Shown: positions 1-7,515, counted from the stretch's first letter. The stretch: 11,568 nucleotides of DNA from Lonsdalea britannica (GCF_946477055.1 NZ_CAMKXG010000099.1:1-11568), one strand, 5' to 3'. Numbers and translations: made by a program. The notes: generated from the sequence alone by a model not told the origin.

Positions 1-13
1 ATAACTCAGAATA

Positions 14-43
14 TATTTATTCCTTATTTATTGTTCTTATACT
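14..43 (+). promoter_or_regulatory. Possible PhoP-box-like direct repeat with -10
   Basis: TATTTA at 14-19 and TATTTA at 25-30 form a direct repeat with an 11-base period. This is the geometry of the PhoP box (TGTTTA, five bases, TGTTTA), and each half matches it at 5 of 6 positions. A -10-like TATACT lies at 38-43. VirK and YbjX relatives in Salmonella are known PhoP-regulated genes, which makes the idea plausible. The -10 is closer to the repeat than is usual for PhoP promoters, and AT-rich DNA gives such matches by chance. Confidence 0.22.
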
Positions 44-87
44 TCATCTTAGTTAGAGCTATTAACCTGCCGAGAATGGGCTTATAT

Positions 88-140
88 CCTTATTATTATT
101 TCCCGCCATCTATTTCTTGTTATTCGCGGGAGAAATAAGG
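88..140 (+). other. Imperfect inverted repeat in the DUF535 gene leader
   Basis: CCCGC at 102-106 pairs with GCGGG at 126-130. The stem continues as TTATTT (96-101) with AAATAA (133-138) across a two-base bulge. The loop is about 19 bases. If transcription starts upstream, this would be a leader stem ending about 60 bases before the start codon. No T-run follows, so it does not look like a terminator. Confidence 0.35.
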
Positions 141-199
141 CAACACCCCATTTTTCGAAAAAAACATGACAAGAAATCGTTAAATATCGCGTGGAGCCT

Positions 200-1183
200 A
201 TGAAAAAAATATCCAGAGCGTCGCTATTTCTTCAGCTATTGAACGGACATTTCCGGTCTGAAAAAATATGGTTTGAGAATAAGATAAAAGCGAAGTTTTT
301 GTTGCGCTCGCTGATGCTGCCTTTCCCAACCTATTACTTTCTGGGCGGGATATGCGCCATGCCGTGCATGCAGCGATTAGTGAAAACGCATCCCTGCCTG
401 CCCACGAAAATTCATCGACCTTACCTGCATGTCGGGCTCAATGCGACCGAGCGGGCTAAAGCGATTTGCCACCACTATTCCTTCTTGGAAGGTCTGTCTT
501 CGCAGCGTCTGCATGATGCATTGCTAAGCGAAACCCCTTGTCGTCTGGCCGAATTTTACGGCAAGGAGGGCGAGAAATTCGCTATCGTCAGCAGCGTATG
601 GCGGTATGACAAAGAGGGTGAAACGACGCTGCAGATATGGATGGAGGAGACGCCGCTCATCTCACTATCGTTCAGTATCATTAATGTCTTGGGTCAACCC
701 GCCATCGTCATCGGCGGCCTGCAGGGTAAAGGCAAGCAAACGACCCGCGATCTGATCAAACAGGCGACTAAAGCCTGCCACGGTCTGTTCCCCAAACGGT
801 TATTGATTGAGAGCCTGCTGACGTTGGCCGATCTCGCCGGAATTCGCCGCGTGCTGGCGGTCGGCGATGACAGCCATGTTTATCAAAGCCAACGCTATCA
901 TCGCAGCAAAAAAAGCGTGCTGTTTTGTTGCTACGACGCGTTCTGGACCTCGCTGGAGGCGGTCCCAACGCATGACAACCTCTACCAGTTGCCGCAACTC
1001 ATCGCCCGTAAACCGCTGGAGGCGTTACCCAGCAACAAACGCGCGCAGTATAAACGCCGCTATCAGTTGATCGATGAGCTACATGCTCAGCTGGCGGACA
1101 ACCTCAGCGCTGAAACGCTTCGGAGAGCGAATCATCAGGAGCGGACGCCCATAAAAAAAGCCAGTGCAAACGCACTGGCCTAA
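200..1183 (+). CDS. VirK/YbjX family protein (DUF535)
   Basis: The protein belongs to the DUF535 family, which includes Shigella/Salmonella VirK and E. coli YbjX. Members are linked to virulence and antimicrobial-peptide resistance, but their biochemical role is unknown. Family hallmarks seen here are IGGLQG near the middle, the KRLLIE segment, the YDAFW motif and a C-terminal KRAQYKRRYQLID block. I chose ATG at 200 (327 residues) over the in-frame GTG at 191, because GGAG at 193-196 can act as a close Shine-Dalgarno site for the ATG while the GTG has none. There is no clear signal peptide, so it is probably cytoplasmic. The last codons, encoding SANALA, lie inside the terminator hairpin of the convergent lipoprotein gene. 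The gene stands alone and is oriented opposite to the polysaccharide genes. Family assignment is firm; function is not. Confidence 0.88.
   Translation: MKKISRASLFLQLLNGHFRSEKIWFENKIKAKFLLRSLMLPFPTYYFLGGICAMPCMQRLVKTHPCLPTKIHRPYLHVGLNATERAKAICHHYSFLEGLSSQRLHDALLSETPCRLAEFYGKEGEKFAIVSSVWRYDKEGETTLQIWMEETPLISLSFSIINVLGQPAIVIGGLQGKGKQTTRDLIKQATKACHGLFPKRLLIESLLTLADLAGIRRVLAVGDDSHVYQSQRYHRSKKSVLFCCYDAFWTSLEAVPTHDNLYQLPQLIARKPLEALPSNKRAQYKRRYQLIDELHAQLADNLSAETLRRANHQERTPIKKASANALA
1153..1179 (-). terminator. Intrinsic terminator of the small lipoprotein gene
   Basis: Read leftwards, GCCAGTGC, a four-base loop and GCACTGGC form a perfect 8-bp stem (1160-1179). It is followed at once by seven T residues (A-run at 1153-1159 on the plus strand). 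This is a textbook rho-independent terminator for leftward transcription, 63 bases past the stop of the lipoprotein gene. It lies wholly inside the 3' end of the DUF535 coding region. In the rightward direction the stem has no T-run. Confidence 0.85.
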
Positions 1184-1212
1184 ATCAACGGGTGTAGAAT
1201 CGTTCGACGTTA

Positions 1213-1232
1213 ACGCCAGCGTCTGCTGGCGT
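1213..1232 (-). other. Perfect 8-bp hairpin downstream of the lipoprotein gene
   Basis: ACGCCAGC (1213-1220) and GCTGGCGT (1225-1232) are perfectly complementary around a four-base loop. The hairpin lies 10 bases past the lipoprotein stop codon, between it and the strong terminator. There is no good T-run after it. It may protect the 3' end of a short mRNA or act as a weak first terminator. Confidence 0.5.
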
Positions 1233-1242
1233 GATGACATTC

Positions 1243-1398
1243 TTAACCTCTCGGGTCCTGGAAATGGTGACCGCCGCCATGACCACCGCCATGACCACCA
1301 CCGCCACCGTGACCGCCGCCCCACGGGGGTGGGAAAATGCATCCGCTCAGGGTTGTCAGCAGCGCCAGTACACTTACCAGTTTTAATACACGTTTCAT
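1243..1398 (-). CDS. Small Gly/His-rich lipoprotein, 51 aa
   Basis: This short gene reads MKRVLKLVSVLALLTTLSGC and then about 31 further residues. Residues 1-19 are a lipoprotein signal peptide: K2 and R3, a hydrophobic core, and a lipobox LSG with Cys20 as the lipidated residue. Residue +2 is Ile, so Lol sorting to the outer membrane is expected. The mature part begins IFPPPW, is almost only Gly with His at 30, 36, 40, 44 and 45, and ends FQDPRG. A Shine-Dalgarno GAGG (1404-1407) sits five bases before the ATG, a promoter lies upstream and a strong terminator downstream. I do not recognise the family. The spaced His residues suggest metal binding, but that is inference. It sits just downstream of yjbH behind its own promoter, so it need not belong to that operon. 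Confidence 0.8.
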   Translation of the reverse strand: MKRVLKLVSVLALLTTLSGCIFPPPWGGGHGGGGGHGGGHGGGHHFQDPRG

Positions 1399-1428
1399 TT
1401 TAACCTCATCTGACTACTGTTTCGCTGC

Positions 1429-1458
1429 ATCATAGTGAAGCCAGCCCCAGCCCAACAA
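1429..1458 (-). promoter_or_regulatory. Sigma-70-like promoter of the small lipoprotein gene
   Basis: On the minus strand TATGAT (1429-1434) matches the -10 consensus at five of six positions. TTGTTG (1453-1458) is a weak -35 at an 18-base spacing. Transcription would start near 1422, leaving a leader of about 23 bases that holds the Shine-Dalgarno site. Position and spacing are good; the -35 is poor. Confidence 0.45.
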
Positions 1459-1471
1459 GCGTCTTATTCTT

Positions 1472-1495
1472 AAAAAACCGCCCATTAATAACGGG
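1472..1495 (-). terminator. Possible second terminator behind yjbH
   Basis: Read leftwards, CCCGTTATTAATGGG (1495-1481) can fold into a six-pair stem including one G-T pair and a three-base loop. Three bases later comes a run of six T (1477-1472). It would insulate the lipoprotein gene from read-through from yjbH. The stem is short and weak. Confidence 0.35.
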
Positions 1496-1603
1496 TTAGA
1501 CTATTTACCGTCCATCATCACAAAACAAACAATTTCCTTACATTCCCCGCCTGAAAACAGGCCGCCAGAGGGACTGTTTCGCGGCAAACACGCGATAAAC
1601 GAC

Positions 1604-1639
1604 AAAGGCGGATGAAGCGTTTCCGCTCCCTCCGCCTTT
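1604..1639 (-). terminator. Probable terminator of the yjbEFGH operon
   Basis: AAAGGCGGA (1604-1612) and TCCGCCTTT (1631-1639) pair perfectly over nine bases. An inner AGCG/CGCT stem (1616-1619, 1624-1627) shortens the loop. It starts 28 bases past the yjbH stop. Read leftwards it is followed by TTTGTCGTTTAT, a T-rich but interrupted tail. Confidence 0.6.
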
Positions 1640-1667
1640 CATTAGCCCAATAGGTCGGCAAGCCGAT

Positions 1668-3815
1668 TTATGGCTGTTCGACAACGTTATAGAGCACGTT
1701 GCGACGTTCCAACATCTGCCCGCCGTCACGCGTCAGCGGCACCCAGCCAACCGAACCGCGGTTCGTCGTCGGCGACGCAAAGAGCAGATTAAACGGTATG
1801 GAGACGTAGAATCCTTTCGTGAAGCTCCCTTCCCCATACTCTTTGGCGCTGACGTTGGTTTTGGTCGCGAAAGCGCCCGCAACGATACCGCTGTCAAACC
1901 GCCGCGACAGATCGACGGTGATGCCTTTATCTCCCGCCAAGTAGCGGCCGACGCTGATCTTCGCCAGCCCACCTTTGATATAAGGCAGTTCCCAGTAGGT
2001 GGTCAGATGGCCGGTAGCCACGCTGTAGTCCGCGAGACGCATCGTGTCATTCCAGTCACGTTGCTTGACGTAGTTCACATCCAGCCCGACCGCCCAGCTT
2101 TTGCCATAGGGGCGATACAGCATTTCACCGCCGACGCCAGCGTACATCATCTCCAGATAGCCGCCGTAGACCTGCGTGTACCAGTCTCGCGCCGGATGAT
2201 CGGTGCGCGATAGCTGCAGATTGGTGAGCAATACATCAGACGAGGTGACGTACTCACGTATCCAGGTGCGGACGCGCGGCAGCTTGGTATCCTGAGGCGG
2301 TGTCGTGTAGCTGAATTTATCGTAGTTATTGAACAGGTTAACGTTGACCGTGCCCCCTACGCTCCAGTGATCGGAGAGGTACAGGTCCGCGTTGGCATTA
2401 GCCGACACCTGATACATGTAGAACGATTCGGCCCCTCCGATGGACTGCGACAGCGCGGGCGCCAGGGAGTACGTCAACCGCTTGGGCTGGGTATGCAGCA
2501 CTTCCTGACCGCGCGGCGGCGCTACCGGCTCGACATCATAGGCTTTCGGCTCCGGCTGTCCCAGCGGGGTCGACGCCGTTTGCAGCTGACGGAACGCGTT
2601 CGCGTCGACACGCGTGCTGTCAGTCGGCAGATGGCGATTTTCCCTCACGATGTGATATTCGCTGACGCTGGACGGTACATGGTTGGCGAGAACGGTCGCC
2701 GCGCGGCTGTTGTACTCGGCGCTATCCGTATATTTGTACTGCGGACTGACGACGGTGACCTGCTTATCGTCCGCATAAATATCCGGCTGACCAAGGCCGG
2801 CTTTCTCATCCAGCTCTTTCGCCACGCGTTTCCAGTCCGTCCCGCCCTGCGGATTGCTGACCGGCGCATAAACCGGCGGCGCATCGTCAACATAGTGCGG
2901 CCGCAGTTGATTGAAGTTGGTGCGTAGCGTGACCCCCCACATCAGCGTGTTGCCCCGCTCCCAGGATAGCGAGGTATCCAGAATGTCGCCGACCCGATAG
3001 ACCATGCCCACGTTGATCGGCGAGTCTTGCTTGATACGCTCTCTGCGCCCGCGATCTGCGGCTTCATCACTGTAGTTGTTGCCGTCGTACTCCAGCTTCA
3101 GACGCAGCGGGTCCCACGGCGTCTGGTATTCGATCCCGCCGAATATCGCCGCCGGTCCGTGGAAGAAGTTGTTCACCTCGAACTGCCCGGTATCTGTAGA
3201 ACTGGTGCGCTGACAGAAGCTTTCCGTCAGCTTACAGGCCGGGTTGGTGATATTGCCGCTCTGGGCCATATTTCCCCAGCCGATGCCCAGCGTCAGGTCG
3301 AACGGCCCCCAGCGCTTGCTGGCCGCCAGATATTCGCTGTCGAACAGGCCGGTCCCCGCGATGTCGCGCAGCCCAAGCGAGACCTGAGGCAACCAGCGGT
3401 CTTCCTTCCACAGCCGCGCTTTAACGTCGAACCCTTTGTCTTTATACGTTTGCGATCCGCTGAAGTTGGGATCGGCGCTATAAAGCCGGGTACGGATATC
3501 GGTATAACGCACCGTCGTTTCCAGCCAGTCGAGCAGCTGCAAGGAGACGGAATAGCGGCGGTACTGATCGTTATCACGATAGTTGGCGCTGAACTCGCCG
3601 GTTTCGGCCATGCGCGCGGTTGGCATTTGCAGCAGGCCCACGCCGCCAAAGTCGGTCTGAGACACGCCTGCTGGCTGATAATAGTGATTTTGGTTAGTCG
3701 CATCGGCAAGCTCGCGCGCCGTGCCGTTTGCCGCATCCGCCAACGCCGACGTGCTGAAAACGCTGCCGATCGCCAGAGAGAGGCAATTCAGTCTGAGAGT
3801 ATTGTTTTTAGCCAT
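1668..3815 (-). CDS. yjbH: YjbH/GfcD family outer-membrane beta-barrel protein
   Basis: This 715-residue protein resembles E. coli YjbH (about 700 residues), the outer-membrane component of the yjbEFGH exopolysaccharide system and a paralogue of GfcD of group 4 capsules. A signal peptide runs to about Ala26 (STSALA). Then follow the family signature DFGGVGLLQMPTARMAETGE near 55-74, YRDNDQYR near 79-86 and many alternating aromatic/polar strands. C194 and C201 flank a short loop and probably form a disulfide, as in the E. coli protein. A proline-rich, less regular stretch around 305-460 separates two strand-rich halves. The C-terminal half (about 465-715) carries the YjbH domain, including DVNYVKQRDW. 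The start codon overlaps the yjbG stop by one base (TAATG), which suggests translational coupling. A role in polymer export or secretion is inferred from the family. Confidence 0.93.
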   Translation of the reverse strand: MAKNNTLRLNCLSLAIGSVFSTSALADAANGTARELADATNQNHYYQPAGVSQTDFGGVGLLQMPTARMAETGEFSANYRDNDQYRRYSVSLQLLDWLETTVRYTDIRTRLYSADPNFSGSQTYKDKGFDVKARLWKEDRWLPQVSLGLRDIAGTGLFDSEYLAASKRWGPFDLTLGIGWGNMAQSGNITNPACKLTESFCQRTSSTDTGQFEVNNFFHGPAAIFGGIEYQTPWDPLRLKLEYDGNNYSDEAADRGRRERIKQDSPINVGMVYRVGDILDTSLSWERGNTLMWGVTLRTNFNQLRPHYVDDAPPVYAPVSNPQGGTDWKRVAKELDEKAGLGQPDIYADDKQVTVVSPQYKYTDSAEYNSRAATVLANHVPSSVSEYHIVRENRHLPTDSTRVDANAFRQLQTASTPLGQPEPKAYDVEPVAPPRGQEVLHTQPKRLTYSLAPALSQSIGGAESFYMYQVSANANADLYLSDHWSVGGTVNVNLFNNYDKFSYTTPPQDTKLPRVRTWIREYVTSSDVLLTNLQLSRTDHPARDWYTQVYGGYLEMMYAGVGGEMLYRPYGKSWAVGLDVNYVKQRDWNDTMRLADYSVATGHLTTYWELPYIKGGLAKISVGRYLAGDKGITVDLSRRFDSGIVAGAFATKTNVSAKEYGEGSFTKGFYVSIPFNLLFASPTTNRGSVGWVPLTRDGGQMLERRNVLYNVVEQP

Positions 3816-4594
3816 TAGTGTGGGATCCGGTTCGCAAGATAATCGGCAATCTGCTCGTTAAGCGAGGACATCTCTTCGGGCAAAATGGCGGGATCAAAGC
3901 CGATAAACAGCGTTTCCCCCGCGGCGGGTTCGATATGTTGACGATTCCACATCGCCAGCGGCACCTTGCGCCACGTCCCCGTCCCCGCAATCAGATACCC
4001 CGTGTTTTTATCGCCGCCGGGAAGAAAACGTCGGCCCTGAAGATAGTTTTCAACTGACCAGCCGGAGCGCAGCGGAAGATCTTTGAACACCTGAGCCGTA
4101 CCGATATCAATGTCCGTTCGAATCAGACCGAACAGGAACAGCTGTTTGGAATAGGGGGCGAGATAGAGCTGATAGTCTCCGACCAGCGGACGATTGCTCT
4201 GTAGGCTCAGGCGCACCCGGTCTGGGTCGAGCGCCGTCGGGATTCGGCCGGCGACAGGGACCTGCTTGAGCGCCTGCGCGACATACCAGGCTGCGATGGC
4301 GTAGTCGCCATCACCGCGATCGCGCCACCACAGTTGCAGGCGATAGAGGTGATCCTGCAACGTCTGGCCTTGCGCGGCCACTCTGGAGGTCATCGCCGGG
4401 TTGGTGATCAACGCATTCTGCCAGTTGACGTCCGCAGGGAAAGGCGTTTTGGCATAAAACTGATCCAGGCGAACGCCGTCTTCCAGCACCACAGGATCTA
4501 GCGTGCGATCGCCATATTTTACCGTAAGCTGCGCCGCGCCCACCGTTCCGGTCATCAACATCAGCACGGCGGCCAGCCGATTGTGTAGCAACAT
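3815..4594 (-). CDS. yjbG: YjbG/GfcC family periplasmic capsule-biosynthesis protein
   Basis: The product has 259 residues. A signal peptide ends near Ala20 (GTVGA), so the protein should be periplasmic. It belongs to the GfcC/YjbG family (DUF1017). E. coli GfcC has domains resembling those of the Wza polysaccharide exporter and ends in an amphipathic helix. Here the last residues, from about EEMSSLNEQIADYLANR, also read as an amphipathic helix. The start is supported by AAGGA seven bases upstream, which overlaps the yjbF stop codon (TAAGGA). The gap to yjbF is only 10 bases and the end overlaps yjbH, so the three genes form one translational unit. Function, probably in polymer assembly or transit with YjbH, is inferred from the family. 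Confidence 0.92.
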   Translation of the reverse strand: MLLHNRLAAVLMLMTGTVGAAQLTVKYGDRTLDPVVLEDGVRLDQFYAKTPFPADVNWQNALITNPAMTSRVAAQGQTLQDHLYRLQLWWRDRGDGDYAIAAWYVAQALKQVPVAGRIPTALDPDRVRLSLQSNRPLVGDYQLYLAPYSKQLFLFGLIRTDIDIGTAQVFKDLPLRSGWSVENYLQGRRFLPGGDKNTGYLIAGTGTWRKVPLAMWNRQHIEPAAGETLFIGFDPAILPEEMSSLNEQIADYLANRIPH

Positions 4595-4604
4595 AGAAGC
4601 GTCC

Positions 4605-5288
4605 TTACAGTGACTGAGCGTAGGATTTCAAAGCGGTAAACTGAACCAGCGCCATATCCGGCCCCATGTATTGACGGCTCTGCATCACCTGACCGGTGCT
4701 CGCATTCAGCCAATACTGGTTGGTATAACGCTTGTTCAACGCGGGAACGGTCACCAGCTCATCAAAGCGCACGGTTTGATAGGTTCTGCCGAGGATGACC
4801 AGCGGCTCACGGCCGCGGTTTTCGAACGAGGACTGCAGTTCATAGCTGCCGCGCATGACCTGAGACCAACTGACCTCAGTCTGCCAGCGCATGGGCGTCC
4901 CTGCTTTCAGCAGCCCCAGATGCAACGGATCGTGTTCCTGATTGGCGACATGCTGGATGTCTTCGCCGAACCCCTGGGTTTTCACCACGCGCCCGTCATG
5001 GGTTGCGACCATGTTTTTATCCGCGGCCACCCACTTCAGTAGTCCATTTTCCGCGAACGCCAGCACCATGAAGGCGCGCGGCGCCTCGCCGACCTTAATA
5101 TAGGCCGAGGCATACGGCACCTTCGCCACCTGCTGCGGCGTGAGGTCGGTATCGTCCTGCCCCCAGATGGCCAGCTTCATCGTTTGACCCAACAAAGCGA
5201 ATTGTTGCGAACACCCCATCAACATGAGAGAAAAAAGTGGAATAGCAATCAGCGCACGGGTTCTGCTACCTGATAGAATTTTTATCAT
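4605..5288 (-). CDS. yjbF: YjbF/GfcB family outer-membrane lipoprotein
   Basis: I set the start at ATG 5288, giving 227 residues, because it places a normal lipoprotein signal before the lipobox LMGC (Cys26). The longer reading from 5333 starts inside the terminator hairpin behind yjbE and adds an unlikely 15-residue leader. Ser at +2 predicts outer-membrane sorting. The rest resembles E. coli YjbF and GfcB, soluble proteins exposed to the periplasm whose exact role in polysaccharide production is unknown. The Shine-Dalgarno site is weak (AGAG very close to the ATG). Together with the terminator just upstream, this predicts much lower expression than yjbE. The stop codon overlaps the ribosome-binding site of yjbG. 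Confidence 0.9.
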   Translation of the reverse strand: MIKILSGSRTRALIAIPLFSLMLMGCSQQFALLGQTMKLAIWGQDDTDLTPQQVAKVPYASAYIKVGEAPRAFMVLAFAENGLLKWVAADKNMVATHDGRVVKTQGFGEDIQHVANQEHDPLHLGLLKAGTPMRWQTEVSWSQVMRGSYELQSSFENRGREPLVILGRTYQTVRFDELVTVPALNKRYTNQYWLNASTGQVMQSRQYMGPDMALVQFTALKSYAQSL

Positions 5289-5325
5289 CGCTCTGGTTCT
5301 CGCCTGAATCCCCTGAAGCAAAAGA

Positions 5326-5345
5326 AAGGCCACCTAAGTGGCCTT
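5326..5345 (-). terminator. Intrinsic terminator/attenuator between yjbE and yjbF
   Basis: Read leftwards, AAGGCCAC, loop TTAG and GTGGCCTT form a perfect 8-bp stem, followed by TCTTTTGCTT. The hairpin lies 18 bases past the yjbE stop and 37 bases before the yjbF start. No promoter is evident in the 75-base gap, so yjbFGH would depend on read-through. This sets a high ratio of YjbE to the other components. Confidence 0.78.
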
Positions 5346-5363
5346 ATTATTATCTCAATCCCA

Positions 5364-5615
5364 TTAACCCTGGGTTGATGTGACTGTAGAGGTACTTGTG
5401 CCCGTGCTGTTGGACGTGCTGCTATCATTCGCAGTCGCCACGGTGGCAGCAGCAACGGCAGCCGCCGCTACGCCAACACCGACCGCCGTAGACGTACCGA
5501 CAGCAGCGGAAGCGGCGCCAGCGCCACCCGCACCACCGAGCAGTTCGCCCACAGCAGCATATGCACTGGAGGACATGGCCAAGGCCAGTACCGCAGTCAT
5601 TAACGTTTTTTTCAT
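5364..5615 (-). CDS. yjbE: YjbE/GfcA family small secreted Ala/Ser/Thr-rich protein
   Basis: The start at ATG 5615 (83 residues) is preferred to an upstream ATG at 5666 because GAAGGAA lies seven bases before it and the protein then begins MKKTLMTAVLALAMSSSAYA, a classic signal peptide cut after Ala20. The mature 63 residues open with a Gly/Ala-rich stretch (GELLGGAGGAGAASAA), continue with a valine/alanine-rich segment and end in a Ser/Thr tail closing TSTQG. E. coli YjbE has the same composition and a very similar TSTQ ending. In E. coli, yjbEFGH responds to the Rcs phosphorelay and osmotic stress and its overexpression makes an exopolysaccharide; whether that holds here is unknown. YjbE has no known biochemical activity. 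It heads the operon behind a long structured leader and is followed by a strong terminator. Confidence 0.9.
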   Translation of the reverse strand: MKKTLMTAVLALAMSSSAYAAVGELLGGAGGAGAASAAVGTSTAVGVGVAAAAVAAATVATANDSSTSNSTGTSTSTVTSTQG

Positions 5616-5646
5616 CACAATTTCCTTCTTTCCTAGGAAGTACTTC

Positions 5647-5730
5647 AGGACAGGAGAAGACCACACTCATGGCCTTTCCTGCCCTACTTTTCAGCTGATT
5701 TCTCAGCCAAATCGGGCATTCACTGTCCTT
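5647..5730 (-). ncRNA. Structured yjbE 5' leader, candidate RNA switch
   Basis: Two mutually exclusive folds can be drawn for the leftward transcript. Fold A is a long hairpin: 5684-5677 with 5655-5648 (8 pairs, one G-U), a bulged C, then 5676-5670 with 5663-5657 at 5658-5657 and 5663-5659 (7 pairs, one G-U) and a six-base loop. Fold B is a three-way junction: AGGACAG (5729-5723) with CTGTCCT (5653-5647), TGCCC (5718-5714) with GGGCA (5684-5680), and the upper arm of fold A. Within the TGCCC arm sits GCTGA-GAAA-TCAGC (5707-5694), a five-pair stem with a GNRA tetraloop. I recognise no known riboswitch class. The fold is inferred by eye from a single sequence. Confidence 0.4.
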
Positions 5731-5762
5731 AAACTCGGGGGTATCACCACAATGAAAACGAC

Positions 5763-5784
5763 GTTACATCATGATGCATGTAAC
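5763..5784. promoter_or_regulatory. 22-base inverted repeat, candidate operator of yjbE
   Basis: GTTACAT (5763-5769) and ATGTAAC (5778-5784) are perfect inverted repeats eight bases apart. The half-site centres are 15 bases apart, about one and a half helical turns. The site is about 150 bases upstream of the yjbE start and 33 bases upstream of the structured leader. It could be a dimeric regulator's binding site. I cannot assign a regulator. Confidence 0.4.
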
Positions 5785-5938
5785 AACTGCGTAGCCTTGA
5801 ATTAAATAAATACAGAAATAGAGATGCGTGTTAACAACATACAGGAAGGGAATGACATTTCTCTTATTAGTTTTACTGCGTATTATTTTTTCGGAGCTGT
5901 CCGATAAGAAATGAGGGTAACGGCAAAAGGTGGAACAA

Positions 5939-5957
5939 CCGGGCGGTAGACGCCCGG
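5939..5957 (-). terminator. Probable gnd terminator hairpin
   Basis: CCGGGCG (5939-5945) and CGCCCGG (5951-5957) form a perfect, GC-rich 7-bp stem with a five-base loop, beginning 22 bases past the gnd stop. Read leftwards the tail is TTGTTCCACCTTTT, which is only moderately T-rich. Termination may therefore be partial. Confidence 0.5.
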
Positions 5958-5979
5958 CTGGAGAGTATCAACGCAGCGT

Positions 5980-7386
<1,407 letters not shown>

Positions 7387-7406
7387 TAAAGCAACTCCTG
7401 TTTGAA

Positions 7407-7419
7407 GGGTAACCTACCC
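7407..7419 (-). other. Short hairpin upstream of the gnd ribosome-binding site
   Basis: GGGTA (7407-7411) and TACCC (7415-7419) pair around a three-base loop, five bases upstream of the AACAGGAG segment. It may contribute to the folded gnd leader together with the internal complementary sequence. Confidence 0.35.
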
Positions 7420-7515
7420 GGGTCGCGGCTGGCGCGCCACAGGCAATCAAAAGCAGGCCGCCATGGTAACTCAGCTCTTATCGAGTGGGTAGTAATTGGT
7501 TCGATAGGATAGGGT

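Larger units (their letters stand above)
5616..5979 (-). promoter_or_regulatory. 364-base yjbE upstream region with structured leader
   Basis: No convincing gene lies in this gap between gnd and yjbE. In the direction of transcription it holds the gnd terminator hairpin (5957-5939), an AT-rich stretch with loose promoter-like hexamers around 5790-5840, the 22-base inverted repeat at 5763-5784, and the structured leader at 5730-5647. After these come two overlapping DNA palindromes (GAAGTACTTC at 5637-5646 and TTCCTAGGAA at 5630-5639), then the yjbE ribosome-binding site (5622-5627). I cannot place the promoter with confidence and I see no clear RcsB box. Confidence 0.6.

Noticed and set aside
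1268..1320. Tandem repeat of GGT/GGC/CAT codons as a minisatellite or CRISPR-like repeat
   Set aside because: The units are short and irregular and are explained by the Gly/His-rich coding sequence; there are no spacers.
1079..1403. Longer frames across the small lipoprotein gene on both strands (1079-1342 minus, 1164-1403 plus)
   Set aside because: Their Arg/Trp- or His/Arg-rich translations arise from reading the Gly/His repeat in the wrong frame, while the 1243-1398 frame has a signal peptide, lipobox and ribosome-binding site.
2367..2927. 186-residue plus-strand frame opposite yjbH
   Set aside because: Arg-rich antisense shadow with no ribosome-binding site; yjbH on the other strand is a clear full-length family member.
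5687..5706. Possible RcsB box (GAGAAATCAGCTGA on the minus strand) before yjbE
   Set aside because: Three mismatches to the degenerate consensus at key positions, and the bases are better explained by the GNRA-capped hairpin in the leader.
5380..5805. 141-residue plus-strand frame opposite yjbE
   Set aside because: Its Ala/Pro/Thr-rich start is the antisense reading of the YjbE low-complexity codons and the rest is non-coding leader.
5824..5907. 27-codon plus-strand reading frame (MRVNNIQEGNDIS...)
   Set aside because: No properly spaced ribosome-binding site, no recognisable signal or domain, and it lies opposite the yjbE promoter region.
5941..5950. GGCGGTAG on the plus strand, like the ops/JUMPstart element of RfaH-controlled operons
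   Set aside because: It is on the strand opposite to all nearby genes, the bases after GGCGGTAG do not fit the ops consensus, and it is explained as part of the gnd terminator hairpin.
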